A stretch of 5,058 nt of DNA from Burkholderiaceae bacterium (GTDB lineage: Bacteria; Pseudomonadota; Gammaproteobacteria; Burkholderiales; Burkholderiaceae_C): assembly GCA_031256305.1 (NCBI GenBank), contig JAIRQU010000251.1, positions 1 to 5,058 of the forward strand, read 5' to 3'. Below, one piece after another: positions 1 through 5,058 of the stretch (position 1 is the stretch's first letter; each line of letters begins with the position of its first letter). The notes under the pieces are model-generated. The model was not told the DNA's origin. It saw only the letters and a list, made by a program, of their open reading frames with translations, and ran no database searches. The position numbers and the translations under genes were made by a program.

Positions 1-600
1 CGCGAAGCCCTGCACTTTGCCGCCTGGCCCGGTCAGCCGCAGGCCCAGTTTCTGGCTCCGGAAGGCTACAACGCGGTGTACTGCACCAACGCCGTCACGC
101 CGGACGGCGAACACGGCAACGCGCTGCTGACGCGCTGGCCCGTGGTGGACTGGCGGCACGAGGACATCTCCGACCATCGCTTCGAGCAGCGGGGCCTGTT
201 GCATGTGCGCTTGCGCGTCCATGACCGGATGATGCACGTGATCGTGGCGCATTTCGGGCTGATTCCGGCCAGCCGCGCGCGGCAGGCCGACCGGCTCAAA
301 CGCTACATCGCGCACGAGGCGCCGGGCACCGCGCCGCTGGTCGTGGCGGGTGATTTCAACGACTGGGGCACGCGCGTGCGCCGCATCCTGGGGCTGGGCG
401 CGCTGCACGCCCTGGAAGGCGCGCATACCTATACCTACCCCGCGCGCTGGCCCATCGTGCAACTCGATCACATCTATGCGCGCGGCCTTGCGCCCGACGC
501 GCTGACCGTGCCGAGCGGGCGCATCTGGCGCCGCATGTCCGACCATTTGCCGCTGATCGCGGATTTCAGAATGGCCGCGCCAATAGCGCCTGGCTGTTAG
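1..600 (+). CDS. Endonuclease/exonuclease/phosphatase (EEP) superfamily protein, 5'-truncated by window edge
   Basis: The reading frame is open from base 1 to the TAG at 598-600 and gives 199 C-terminal residues; the true start is upstream of the window. EEP motifs appear in the usual order: GNALLTRW (visible residues 39-46), RGLLHVRL (64-71), HFGL (84-87), the GDFND metal/catalytic box (117-121), LDHIYARG (155-162) and the terminal SDHLPLIADF box (180-189) with the catalytic Asp-His pair. The family is Mg2+-dependent and cleaves phosphodiesters in DNA, RNA, lipids or small molecules; these motifs do not tell which. The HGNALL...RG...LDHIY pattern resembles E. coli YbhP-type proteins, often found beside a cardiolipin synthase gene, but that neighbour would lie outside this window. 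The N-terminal metal-binding Glu is also outside. No membrane segment is visible in this portion. The stop lies 14 bases before folE, suggesting one transcript. The family call is firm; the substrate is unknown. Confidence 0.9.
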   Translation, partial: REALHFAAWPGQPQAQFLAPEGYNAVYCTNAVTPDGEHGNALLTRWPVVDWRHEDISDHRFEQRGLLHVRLRVHDRMMHVIVAHFGLIPASRARQADRLKRYIAHEAPGTAPLVVAGDFNDWGTRVRRILGLGALHALEGAHTYTYPARWPIVQLDHIYARGLAPDALTVPSGRIWRRMSDHLPLIADFRMAAPIAPGC

Positions 601-614
601 GATCATTGACCGCC

Positions 615-1328
615 ATGAAAGACCGTTCTGATTTCCCCGCCGATGCGGGCTTGCCCGTGTCCGTCAAGATCCGCGAGCGCCTGCAAGCCGCGGGGCGGCG
701 TTTTCACGCCAACGACAACATTGCCGATTGCATCGAACCGGGCGAACTGGAGCAATTGCTCGACGAAGTGGCGGCCAAGATGCAAGACGTGCTCGACAGC
801 CTGGTGATCGACACCGCGCGCGACCGCAACAGCGCCGATACCGCGCGGCGCATTGCCCGGATGTACGTCGGCGAGGTGTTCAGTGGCCGCTACGCGCCGC
901 CGCCGCCGGTCACGGACTTTCCCAACGGCGAGCGGCTCAACGAGTTGATGATCGTCGGGCCGATCACCGTGCGCAGCGCGTGCAGCCACCATTTCTGCCC
1001 GGTAATGGGGCGGCTGTGGATTGGCGTCATGCCCAACCAGCACACCAACGTCATCGGCCTGTCCAAATACGCGCGGCTGGCCGAATGGATCATGAACCGC
1101 CCGCAGATTCAGGAAGAAGCGGTGATGCAACTGGCCGACCTCATCGAGCGCAAAACCCGGCCCGATGGTTTGGCGATTGTGATGGAAGCCACGCACTTTT
1201 GCATGGCCTGGCGCGGCATCAAGGACACCGACAGCCGGATGATTAACTCGGTGATGCGTGGCGCGTTCCTGAACAACGCCACGCTGCGCGGCGAGTTCCT
1301 GTCGCTGATTCCGCGCAAAACGCCGTAA
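615..1328 (+). CDS. folE: GTP cyclohydrolase I (FolE)
   Basis: A complete 237-residue protein close to the E. coli FolE length (about 222). The enzyme converts GTP to 7,8-dihydroneopterin triphosphate plus formate in the cytosol, the first step of folate (and some pterin) synthesis; the family forms toroidal decamers with one Zn2+ per site. Visible landmarks are TARRIARMYVGEVFSG (76-91), the zinc/catalytic motif C123-S124-H125-H126, GLSK with K151, the guanine-binding Glu167 in RPQIQEE, H194 and the second zinc Cys196 in ATHFC, and Arg200 in WRGIKD. All correspond to active-site residues of the E. coli enzyme (Cys110, His112, His113, Lys136, Glu152, His179, Cys181, Arg185). The oddity is Ser124 where CEHH is usual. 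A proline run (95-98) lies between the N-terminal helices and the core. I chose ATG 615: AGGA at 599-602 is 12 bases away, long but usable, whereas the in-frame TTG at 606 lies only 3 bases from it. It follows the EEP gene closely. Confidence 0.95.
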   Translation: MKDRSDFPADAGLPVSVKIRERLQAAGRRFHANDNIADCIEPGELEQLLDEVAAKMQDVLDSLVIDTARDRNSADTARRIARMYVGEVFSGRYAPPPPVTDFPNGERLNELMIVGPITVRSACSHHFCPVMGRLWIGVMPNQHTNVIGLSKYARLAEWIMNRPQIQEEAVMQLADLIERKTRPDGLAIVMEATHFCMAWRGIKDTDSRMINSVMRGAFLNNATLRGEFLSLIPRKTP

Positions 1329-1344
1329 TAGCCGGTTCAGCCCG

Positions 1345-1752
1345 TCATTTGCGCCCGCGCCCCAGCAGCCAGGCCAGCGCCGCGCCCAAGCCGGCGGCGA
1401 TGGCGACCGACTGGAGCGGCTTTTCGGCCACATAGGCGCTGGTCTTGTCGGCGTAGGCGCGCAGCTTTTGACTGGCCTGCTCCTGCGCCTGGGCGGCGGC
1501 GGCGCGACCCTGGGCGGCCAGGCGCTGGGCGCTGGCGGTTACTGTGTCAAGGGTGGGCCGGGCATCGCCGGGCGCGGCGTTGGTGGCCCCGATTCCGGCT
1601 TGGTCCAGCGCGGCGCTGGCCTTGTTGAGCGCGGTGTTGGTCATTTGCAGCGCGCTGTCCACGGCGCGTCCAACCGCGCTGGTAATTTTGTCAGCCGCCG
1701 TTCCAGCCTGATTTGCTGGGCGGCCGCTGGCGCTGGTTTGATCGTCGTTCAT
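1345..1752 (-). CDS. DUF883 (ElaB/YqjD-like) C-tail-anchored membrane protein
   Basis: A 135-residue Ala/Gln/Thr-rich protein. Residues 15-110 are low-complexity and probably helical or coiled-coil, with repeated Ala-Gln heptad-like stretches (AAAAQAQEQASQKL near 84-97). The C-terminus has the DUF883 layout: Y107-V-A-E-K-P-L-Q-S-V followed by a Gly-rich membrane segment (about 115-131, AIAAGLGAALAWLLGRG) and a short basic tail GRGRK. The E. coli relatives ElaB and YqjD sit in the inner membrane through this tail; YqjD binds ribosomes in stationary phase. Whether this protein does so is unknown, and it is somewhat longer than typical members (about 100 aa). Two starts are possible. ATG 1752 has TAAGGA with a 6-base spacing and is preferred; ATG 1758 adds two residues and could use CAAGG (1770-1766) with a 7-base spacing. 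The gene converges on folE, with only 16 bases between their stops. Confidence 0.8.
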   Translation of the reverse strand: MNDDQTSASGRPANQAGTAADKITSAVGRAVDSALQMTNTALNKASAALDQAGIGATNAAPGDARPTLDTVTASAQRLAAQGRAAAAQAQEQASQKLRAYADKTSAYVAEKPLQSVAIAAGLGAALAWLLGRGRK

Positions 1753-1758
1753 ATCCAT

Positions 1759-1764
1759 TCCTTA
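1759..1764 (-). promoter_or_regulatory. Ribosome binding site deciding the DUF883 gene start
   Basis: The - strand reads TAAGGA at 1764-1759, six bases complementary to the 16S rRNA 3' end. It abuts the ATG at 1758 with no spacing, so it can only serve the ATG at 1752, at 6 bases. A weaker CAAGG at 1770-1766 could serve ATG 1758. Confidence 0.6.
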
Positions 1765-1784
1765 ACCTTGTGAAGGGCAGTCGC

Positions 1785-1793
1785 AATCATAGA
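1785..1793 (-). promoter_or_regulatory. Candidate sigma-S-like -10 element for the DUF883 gene
   Basis: Read on the - strand, bases 1793-1785 are TCTATGATT, containing TATGAT (5 of 6 to the sigma-70 -10 consensus). The C just before the hexamer and the TT after it agree with the extended sigma-S -10 pattern (8 of 9 to KCTAYRCTT). No recognisable -35 hexamer lies 16-18 bases upstream, which sigma-S promoters tolerate. Transcription would begin near 1779 and leave a leader of roughly 27 bases before ATG 1752. E. coli elaB and yqjD are stationary-phase, RpoS-dependent genes, so the fit is biologically sensible, but this is a pattern match only. Confidence 0.4.
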
Positions 1794-1804
1794 GGACACT
1801 TGTC

Positions 1805-1827
1805 ACCGCGGCCAGGCTGCGGTTTTT
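1805..1827 (+). terminator. Possible intrinsic terminator reading on the + strand
   Basis: ACCGC (1805-1809) can pair with GCGGT (1819-1823), with a 9-base loop GGCCAGGCT, followed by a run of five T (1823-1827). The orientation suits + strand transcripts, such as read-through from the EEP-folE unit across the antisense of the DUF883 gene. The stem is only 5 bp, so the call is weak. Confidence 0.3.
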
Positions 1828-1863
1828 CGGTGTTTGCATCAGGGCGGGTTGGCCCAGCCCGGC

Positions 1864-1877
1864 GGCGCACCAGCGCC
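1864..1877 (-). terminator. Short GC hairpin directly after the second TPR gene
   Basis: GGCGC (1864-1868) and GCGCC (1873-1877) form a perfect 5-bp stem with a 4-base loop immediately beyond the stop codon of the upstream - strand gene. There is no T-tract on the - strand after it, so it is not a canonical intrinsic terminator. It may help stabilise the 3' end, or be chance in GC-rich DNA. Confidence 0.2.
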
Positions 1878-3152
1878 TCATGCCGCGCTGTTGTTGCCGG
1901 TGATGGAGCGCATCTGGGCTGTGCCTTGCTGCATCCACCGCGCATAGCGCGCGGGAATATGCACCTTGACCAGGCCGCCCTGCACCACGCTGGCATAGGA
2001 GCAGACCAGTTTCTCGCGGGTCTGGCCGTCAGCGCCTTTTTCGATCCGGTACAACGCCCAGGCGTGTTCCGCGCCATCGGGCTGATGGCTTTGGGCCGTG
2101 CAGGTCACGCTTTCGGCGCAGCCAACGTGATGACCGGCGGGCATTTGCACATCGGGAAACGGCGCGGCGTCCATGAATCCGAAAACCGAGTCATGCTGCA
2201 TCAGGCTGGCGCGCGCGTAAGGCCAAATGTACTGGCGCAAAAAGAATTGATCGGCAAAATGGCGTGACGTCAGCGGCGCGTGCATAAAGCGTCGCATAAG
2301 CTGCTTCAGCGGCGGCAACGACCCGGCGACCGCGCCCCACAGCCCGGCGAGCATCAATTCGGTGTGGGTATGCCAGTCGCGCATCATGTGAAACCGCTTG
2401 GCGCTGCCCACCCATTGCGCCACGGCCGCCGCTTCGCGCCGCGAAATCACCGAATCGGCATCGCGGAACAGGATGCGGTGCGCCCGCGGGTCGTCCAGCG
2501 TCAGCAGCCGCCACATCGGGCCGGGCCATTGCGCGGCAGCGCCTTCGACCAAAACCACCTGCCCACCGTGTTCCCGAATGCGCTGGATGACGCGGGCCGG
2601 CACGCTGCCGTCAACGTAGAACCGGCAAACCCAATCGGGATAAACCTCCGGCTGATCCTGCACGTTCAGGACCGCCGTTTCGCAGTATTTGGCATCGCGC
2701 CCGAACAGCGAGAACGCGATGACGTTGCGCTGGCGCGTTTGCGCGCTGGGCGGGGGCGGCATGGGCGGCAGCGCCGGCGGCAAGATCGGGGGGGAGGCGT
2801 TGAAATGGCAGGCGCGCATCTCCAGCGTCTTCAAACCGTAGCGGCGCGCCTGCTTTTCTTGCCCAAGATAGCCATAGGCATGGGCCAGCGCGTCGTAGCC
2901 AAACAGGTTGTCGCGCAGCGCCAATCCTTTCTTTGCGTAGCCGATCACGTCTTGCCAACGCGCCAGAAACAGGCAGTTGGCCGCCGCGCCGTTCCAGGCG
3001 TCCGCCGCGTCTGGATGGTCGTGCGCGATTTGCAGACTGATATCCAGCGATTGCTGGTAATGCCCTTGTTCATGCAGCGCCCTCATGCGCGCAAGGGCGG
3101 CTTGCATTTGCGGCTGGGCCGTTGAACTGTCTTGCGGGCTGCCGCTTGTCAT
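1878..3152 (-). CDS. TPR protein with GT-A glycosyltransferase-like domain (second of tandem pair)
   Basis: A 424-residue protein with no signal peptide or membrane helix, so probably cytosolic. Residues about 17-118 form three TPR-like helical pairs (for example HYQQSLDISLQI and DALAHAYGYLGQEKQARRYG), a protein-binding scaffold. A proline-rich linker (121-135) follows. The core (137-334) begins AQTRQRNVIAFSLFG, and continues through KYCETAVLN, YPDWVCRFYVD, and FRDAD with D231-x-D233, a plausible metal/nucleotide-sugar DxD motif. It then has SRRE, FHMMRDW (D259), HTELMLAGLWG (H263, E265), ADQFFLRQY and MQHDS (H320, D321). This resembles a GT-A fold transferase and a widespread family of uncharacterised proteins with an RD-x-DS...RE...FH-MRD signature; that resemblance is recalled, not searched. 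The C-terminal about 85 residues look beta-rich. The start ATG 3152 overlaps the upstream paralog's stop as ATGA, and no good Shine-Dalgarno precedes it, so translation is probably coupled. Donor, acceptor and even enzymatic activity are unproven. Confidence 0.75.
   Translation of the reverse strand: MTSGSPQDSSTAQPQMQAALARMRALHEQGHYQQSLDISLQIAHDHPDAADAWNGAAANCLFLARWQDVIGYAKKGLALRDNLFGYDALAHAYGYLGQEKQARRYGLKTLEMRACHFNASPPILPPALPPMPPPPSAQTRQRNVIAFSLFGRDAKYCETAVLNVQDQPEVYPDWVCRFYVDGSVPARVIQRIREHGGQVVLVEGAAAQWPGPMWRLLTLDDPRAHRILFRDADSVISRREAAAVAQWVGSAKRFHMMRDWHTHTELMLAGLWGAVAGSLPPLKQLMRRFMHAPLTSRHFADQFFLRQYIWPYARASLMQHDSVFGFMDAAPFPDVQMPAGHHVGCAESVTCTAQSHQPDGAEHAWALYRIEKGADGQTREKLVCSYASVVQGGLVKVHIPARYARWMQQGTAQMRSITGNNSAA
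2191..2225 (-). repeat. 35-base exact direct repeat, copy in the second TPR gene
   Basis: Bases 2191-2225 are identical to 3480-3514, at an offset of 1289 bases. This is the longest perfect stretch I noticed in the tandem gene duplication, and it encodes the conserved WPYARASLMQHD segment late in the core of both proteins. The copies are in the same codon phase in their respective genes. Confidence 0.85.
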
Positions 3153-4447
3153 AGTGTCATCGACACGCTGCGGGCCAAGTCGCCTTCGAGCAGGCGGACA
3201 ATGGCCGCGCCTTGCTGAATCCAGCGCGCGTAACGCACGGGAATATGCGCCGTGACCACGCCCTTTTTCACGACGCCGGGATAGGCGCAGACCAGCGTAA
3301 TCTGAATCTGCTCGTCATTGCGCTTTGCGGTGCGAAACAGCGCCCAGTTTACTGCCGTCCCATTGGGCAGAGGGGTGGTCAGGGTAAAAGTTGACGAGCC
3401 TTCGGCATAGCCGATATGAAAATCATCGTGTTTCTTGGCATCGGGAAACGGCACGGCGTCCATGAATCCAAAAACCGAATCATGCTGCATCAGGCTGGCG
3501 CGCGCGTAAGGCCACACGTACTGGCGCAGAAAGTATTGATCGGCAAAATGGCGCGATTCCAGCGGCGCGCTTAAAAAACGCTGCATCAGCGCCTCCAGCG
3601 GCGGCAAGGAACCGGCCACCACGTCCCACAGTCCGGCCAGCATCAATTCGGTATGCGAACCCCAATCGCGCATGATGTGAAACCGCTTGCCGCTGGTCAG
3701 CCATTGTTGCACCGCCGTGGCTTCGCGCCGGGAAATCACGGCATCGGCATCACGGAACAGGATGCGGTGCGCTTGCGGGTCGCCCAGCGCCAGGAACCGC
3801 CACATGGGGCCGGGCCATTGCGCGGCCGCGCCCTGCACCGGCACAATCTGCGCGCCGCCCTTTTGCAGGCGGTTAATCACACTGGTTGGTACGCTGTTAT
3901 CGATATAAAACCGGCATATCCAGTTTGGATAGACATCCGGCTGCTCCTGTACATTGAGAACCGCTGTTTCGCAGTATTTGGAATCGCCGCCGAACAGCGA
4001 GAACGCGATAAGGTTGCGCTGGCGCGTTTGCGCATTGGGCAAAGGCGGCATTGGCCCAGGTTGAGGCGATGGTATCGCGGGTTCGCCGTTGAATAGCCGG
4101 ACGCGCCGCTCAAGCGCCAGCAAGCCGTAATGGCGCGCTTTATCCCATTGTTCAAGCGCGGCATACGCATGGGCCAGTGTGTCATACAGGGCAAAGTTGT
4201 TGTCATCGTGTTTATGCGCCAATGCGGTTTGGGCGTAGCCGAGCGCCTCTTGCCAGCGCCGGAGATTTACGCAACAGACGGCCGCGCCGTGCCACGCCAA
4301 CGCCAGATCCGGGCGCGACTGCGTGATTTGCAGATATAAATCCAGCGATTCCTGATAAGCGCCTCGTATATACAGATCATGCGCACGCTGGGCAATAGCA
4401 TCTAAAAATGATGCTTTAGAGTTGGCAGCCGGGGCTTCAATTTCCAT
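3149..4447 (-). CDS. TPR protein with GT-A glycosyltransferase-like domain (first of tandem pair)
   Basis: A 432-residue paralog of the gene that follows it. N-terminal TPR-like repeats span about 18-120 (AYQESLDLYLQIT, LRRWQEALGYAQTAL, TLAHAYAALEQWDKARHYG). A Pro-rich linker (123-137) precedes a core (139-336) that aligns without gaps to the paralog, 154 of 198 residues identical by hand count. The candidate DxD motif is D233-A-D235 in FRDADAVISRRE; D261 (MRDW), H265 and E267 (SHTELMLAGLW) are also kept. The C-terminal domain (about 337-432) is clearly diverged. No signal peptide or membrane helix is seen. I chose ATG 4447 because AGGA lies 10 bases upstream and because the protein then aligns with the paralog's N-terminus, placing the Y-Q-x-S-L-D of the first TPR at residue 31 versus 32. 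The frame is open further up, to a GTG at 4492 (447 aa), but that start and the ATG at 4468 lack a ribosome site. A glycosyltransferase role is inferred from motifs; the substrate is unknown. Confidence 0.77.
   Translation of the reverse strand: MEIEAPAANSKASFLDAIAQRAHDLYIRGAYQESLDLYLQITQSRPDLALAWHGAAVCCVNLRRWQEALGYAQTALAHKHDDNNFALYDTLAHAYAALEQWDKARHYGLLALERRVRLFNGEPAIPSPQPGPMPPLPNAQTRQRNLIAFSLFGGDSKYCETAVLNVQEQPDVYPNWICRFYIDNSVPTSVINRLQKGGAQIVPVQGAAAQWPGPMWRFLALGDPQAHRILFRDADAVISRREATAVQQWLTSGKRFHIMRDWGSHTELMLAGLWDVVAGSLPPLEALMQRFLSAPLESRHFADQYFLRQYVWPYARASLMQHDSVFGFMDAVPFPDAKKHDDFHIGYAEGSSTFTLTTPLPNGTAVNWALFRTAKRNDEQIQITLVCAYPGVVKKGVVTAHIPVRYARWIQQGAAIVRLLEGDLARSVSMTL
3480..3514 (-). repeat. 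35-base exact direct repeat, copy in the first TPR gene
   Basis: This is the partner of the copy at 2191-2225. The flanking sequence is also very similar with scattered substitutions, as expected for diverged paralogs with selection or gene conversion keeping the core alike. Confidence 0.85.
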
Positions 4448-4457
4448 GAGACTCAAT

Positions 4458-4461
4458 TCCT
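4458..4461 (-). promoter_or_regulatory. Ribosome binding site deciding the start of the first TPR gene
   Basis: The - strand reads AGGA at 4461-4458, 10 bases before ATG 4447. No comparable site precedes the upstream in-frame ATG 4468 or GTG 4492, which is why the shorter protein is annotated. Bases 4448-4576 are otherwise non-coding; I found no convincing -35/-10 pair or U-tracted terminator in them. Confidence 0.5.
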
Positions 4462-4576
4462 GTTGCATACCATCTGGAAATACATAAACCACTGCAAATG
4501 ACTTGTTTCTACAGTGTGACCTGTCTTTGCGCGCGCCCTATCTGATCTGGATATTCTGGGGCTGTTATTCACGTTT

Positions 4577-5058
4577 TCAGGCCGGGGCCAACGCAGCGCC
4601 GGGCGTCTGGGTTGCCGTTTGCGCTGCGGCGTGTTGCGGTTTGACCGGCTGGCGCGCAATGGCGCCGGTAATGCGCGTGCCATGACCGGGCGCGGAGCTG
4701 ATTTCCAGCCGTCCGCCCAGCGCCTCGACGCGGTGGCGCATACCCACCAGTCCGTGCGAGGCGGACGGGATTTGCTTCATGTCAAAGCCCACGCCGTTGT
4801 CGGCGACCACGACCTCGGCGTGATGCACATAGTTTCTGAGCGTGACGGTAATCTCGCTGGCCTGGGCGTATTTGCCGATGTTGGTCAGCGCCTCTTGTAC
4901 CAGGCGGTAGAGGGTCAATTCGCTGGCCTCGTCCAGATCGACCCGGTCGATGTCGGTATGCACGGGAATTTCGGAACGTTCCGAAAATTCGCGCGCCAGT
5001 ATCTCCAGCGCCGCCACCAGGCCCAGATGGGACAGCGAGGACGGGTGCAGATCCTCGG
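4577..5058 (-). CDS. Sensor histidine kinase, NarL/UhpB type (HisKA_3 class), C-terminal part; 5'-truncated by window edge
   Basis: The frame is open from the window edge (first whole codon at 5056) to the TGA at 4579-4577, giving 159 C-terminal residues; GTG 5017 is not the true start because homology continues upstream of it. Visible residues EDLHPSSLSHLGL (1-13) match the stretch after the phosphoacceptor helix in NarX/UhpB-type kinases. The ATPase domain follows: N-box YRLVQEALTNIGKYA (50-64), G1 box VADNGVGFD (84-92), G2 box HGLVGMRHRVEALGG (101-115) and GHGT (124-127). These bind ATP for autophosphorylation on a His outside the window; partners are normally LuxR/NarL-type DNA-binding response regulators. 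The N-box has Tyr63 where His is common in this class (KHA). A non-conserved Ala/Gln/Thr-rich tail (about 130-159) follows the domain. The sensor region and any response regulator gene are not in view. It is on the same strand as, and 129 bases upstream of, the TPR pair. Confidence 0.92.
   Translation of the reverse strand, partial: EDLHPSSLSHLGLVAALEILAREFSERSEIPVHTDIDRVDLDEASELTLYRLVQEALTNIGKYAQASEITVTLRNYVHHAEVVVADNGVGFDMKQIPSASHGLVGMRHRVEALGGRLEISSAPGHGTRITGAIARQPVKPQHAAAQTATQTPGAALAPA

Noticed and set aside
606..614. TTG 606 as the folE start
   Set aside because: It is only 3 bases from the AGGA motif and is a rarer start codon than ATG 615; the extra three residues match nothing known in the family.
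728..1246. 172-residue open frame within folE in another + frame
   Set aside because: It lies entirely inside folE and is rich in Arg, Ala and Gln, as expected for an off-frame reading; no domain is recognisable.
603..1433. 276-residue open frame on the - strand opposite folE
   Set aside because: It is antisense to a clearly recognised enzyme, its Arg/His/Ala/Gly-rich composition is typical of GC-rich shadow frames, and no family motif is visible.
1713..2267. 184-residue + strand open frame spanning the DUF883 upstream region and part of the TPR gene
   Set aside because: It crosses a promoter-like region and overlaps a well-supported - strand gene; no ribosome site or motif was found.
2280..3125. 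281-residue + strand open frame opposite the second TPR gene
   Set aside because: A similar shadow appears opposite the paralog (3653-4096), which follows from the duplicated coding sequence; composition and lack of motifs argue against a real gene.
4448..4492. Upstream extension of the first TPR gene to GTG 4492
   Set aside because: No Shine-Dalgarno precedes it, and the extra 15 residues have no counterpart in the paralog; ATG 4447 has a ribosome site and aligns with the paralog's start.
4467..4497. TTGCAG ... TGGTAT as a promoter for the TPR pair
   Set aside because: The spacer is 19 bases and the -10 matches only 3 of 6 consensus positions; too weak to annotate.
4535..4562. GCCC/GGGC plus TATC/GATA inverted repeat after the kinase gene
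   Set aside because: The stem is interrupted by a 5-base bulge and is followed on the - strand by GC-rich sequence without a T-tract, so it is not a credible intrinsic terminator.

Overview
This window looks like chromosomal DNA from a GC-rich proteobacterium, most plausibly a betaproteobacterium of the order Burkholderiales. That placement is an inference from the GC-rich coding style, the look of the FolE and histidine-kinase proteins, and the presence of a DUF883-type small membrane protein; no rRNA or other firm taxonomic marker is present. I see no mobile element, tRNA, rRNA or CRISPR array.

Left part, + strand (1-1328): the end of an endonuclease/exonuclease/phosphatase (EEP) superfamily enzyme is followed 14 bases later by a complete folE gene for GTP cyclohydrolase I. 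The two look co-transcribed. FolE keeps its zinc ligands and catalytic histidines but has Ser where the family normally has Glu in the CEHH motif.

Middle, - strand (1345-1752): a convergent gene encodes a small DUF883 (ElaB/YqjD-like) protein with a C-terminal membrane anchor. The 125 bases upstream of it carry a -10 element resembling sigma-S promoters, a possible + strand terminator and a hairpin just after the stop of the next gene.

Right part, - strand (1878-4447): two tandem paralogous genes, joined by a 4-base ATGA overlap, encode large soluble proteins. Each has about three N-terminal TPR repeats, a proline-rich linker and a GT-A glycosyltransferase-like domain with a DxD-type motif. 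Over a 198-residue core they are 78% identical without gaps (hand count), while their C-terminal domains have diverged strongly. I cannot name a substrate. This pair is the least-explained and most interesting part of the window.

Right edge, - strand (4577-5058): the C-terminal ATPase part of a NarL/UhpB-type (HisKA_3 class) sensor histidine kinase, cut by the window edge. It lies upstream of the TPR pair on the same strand, separated by 129 bases of rather AT-rich DNA. Nothing in the sequence proves that the kinase controls the pair.
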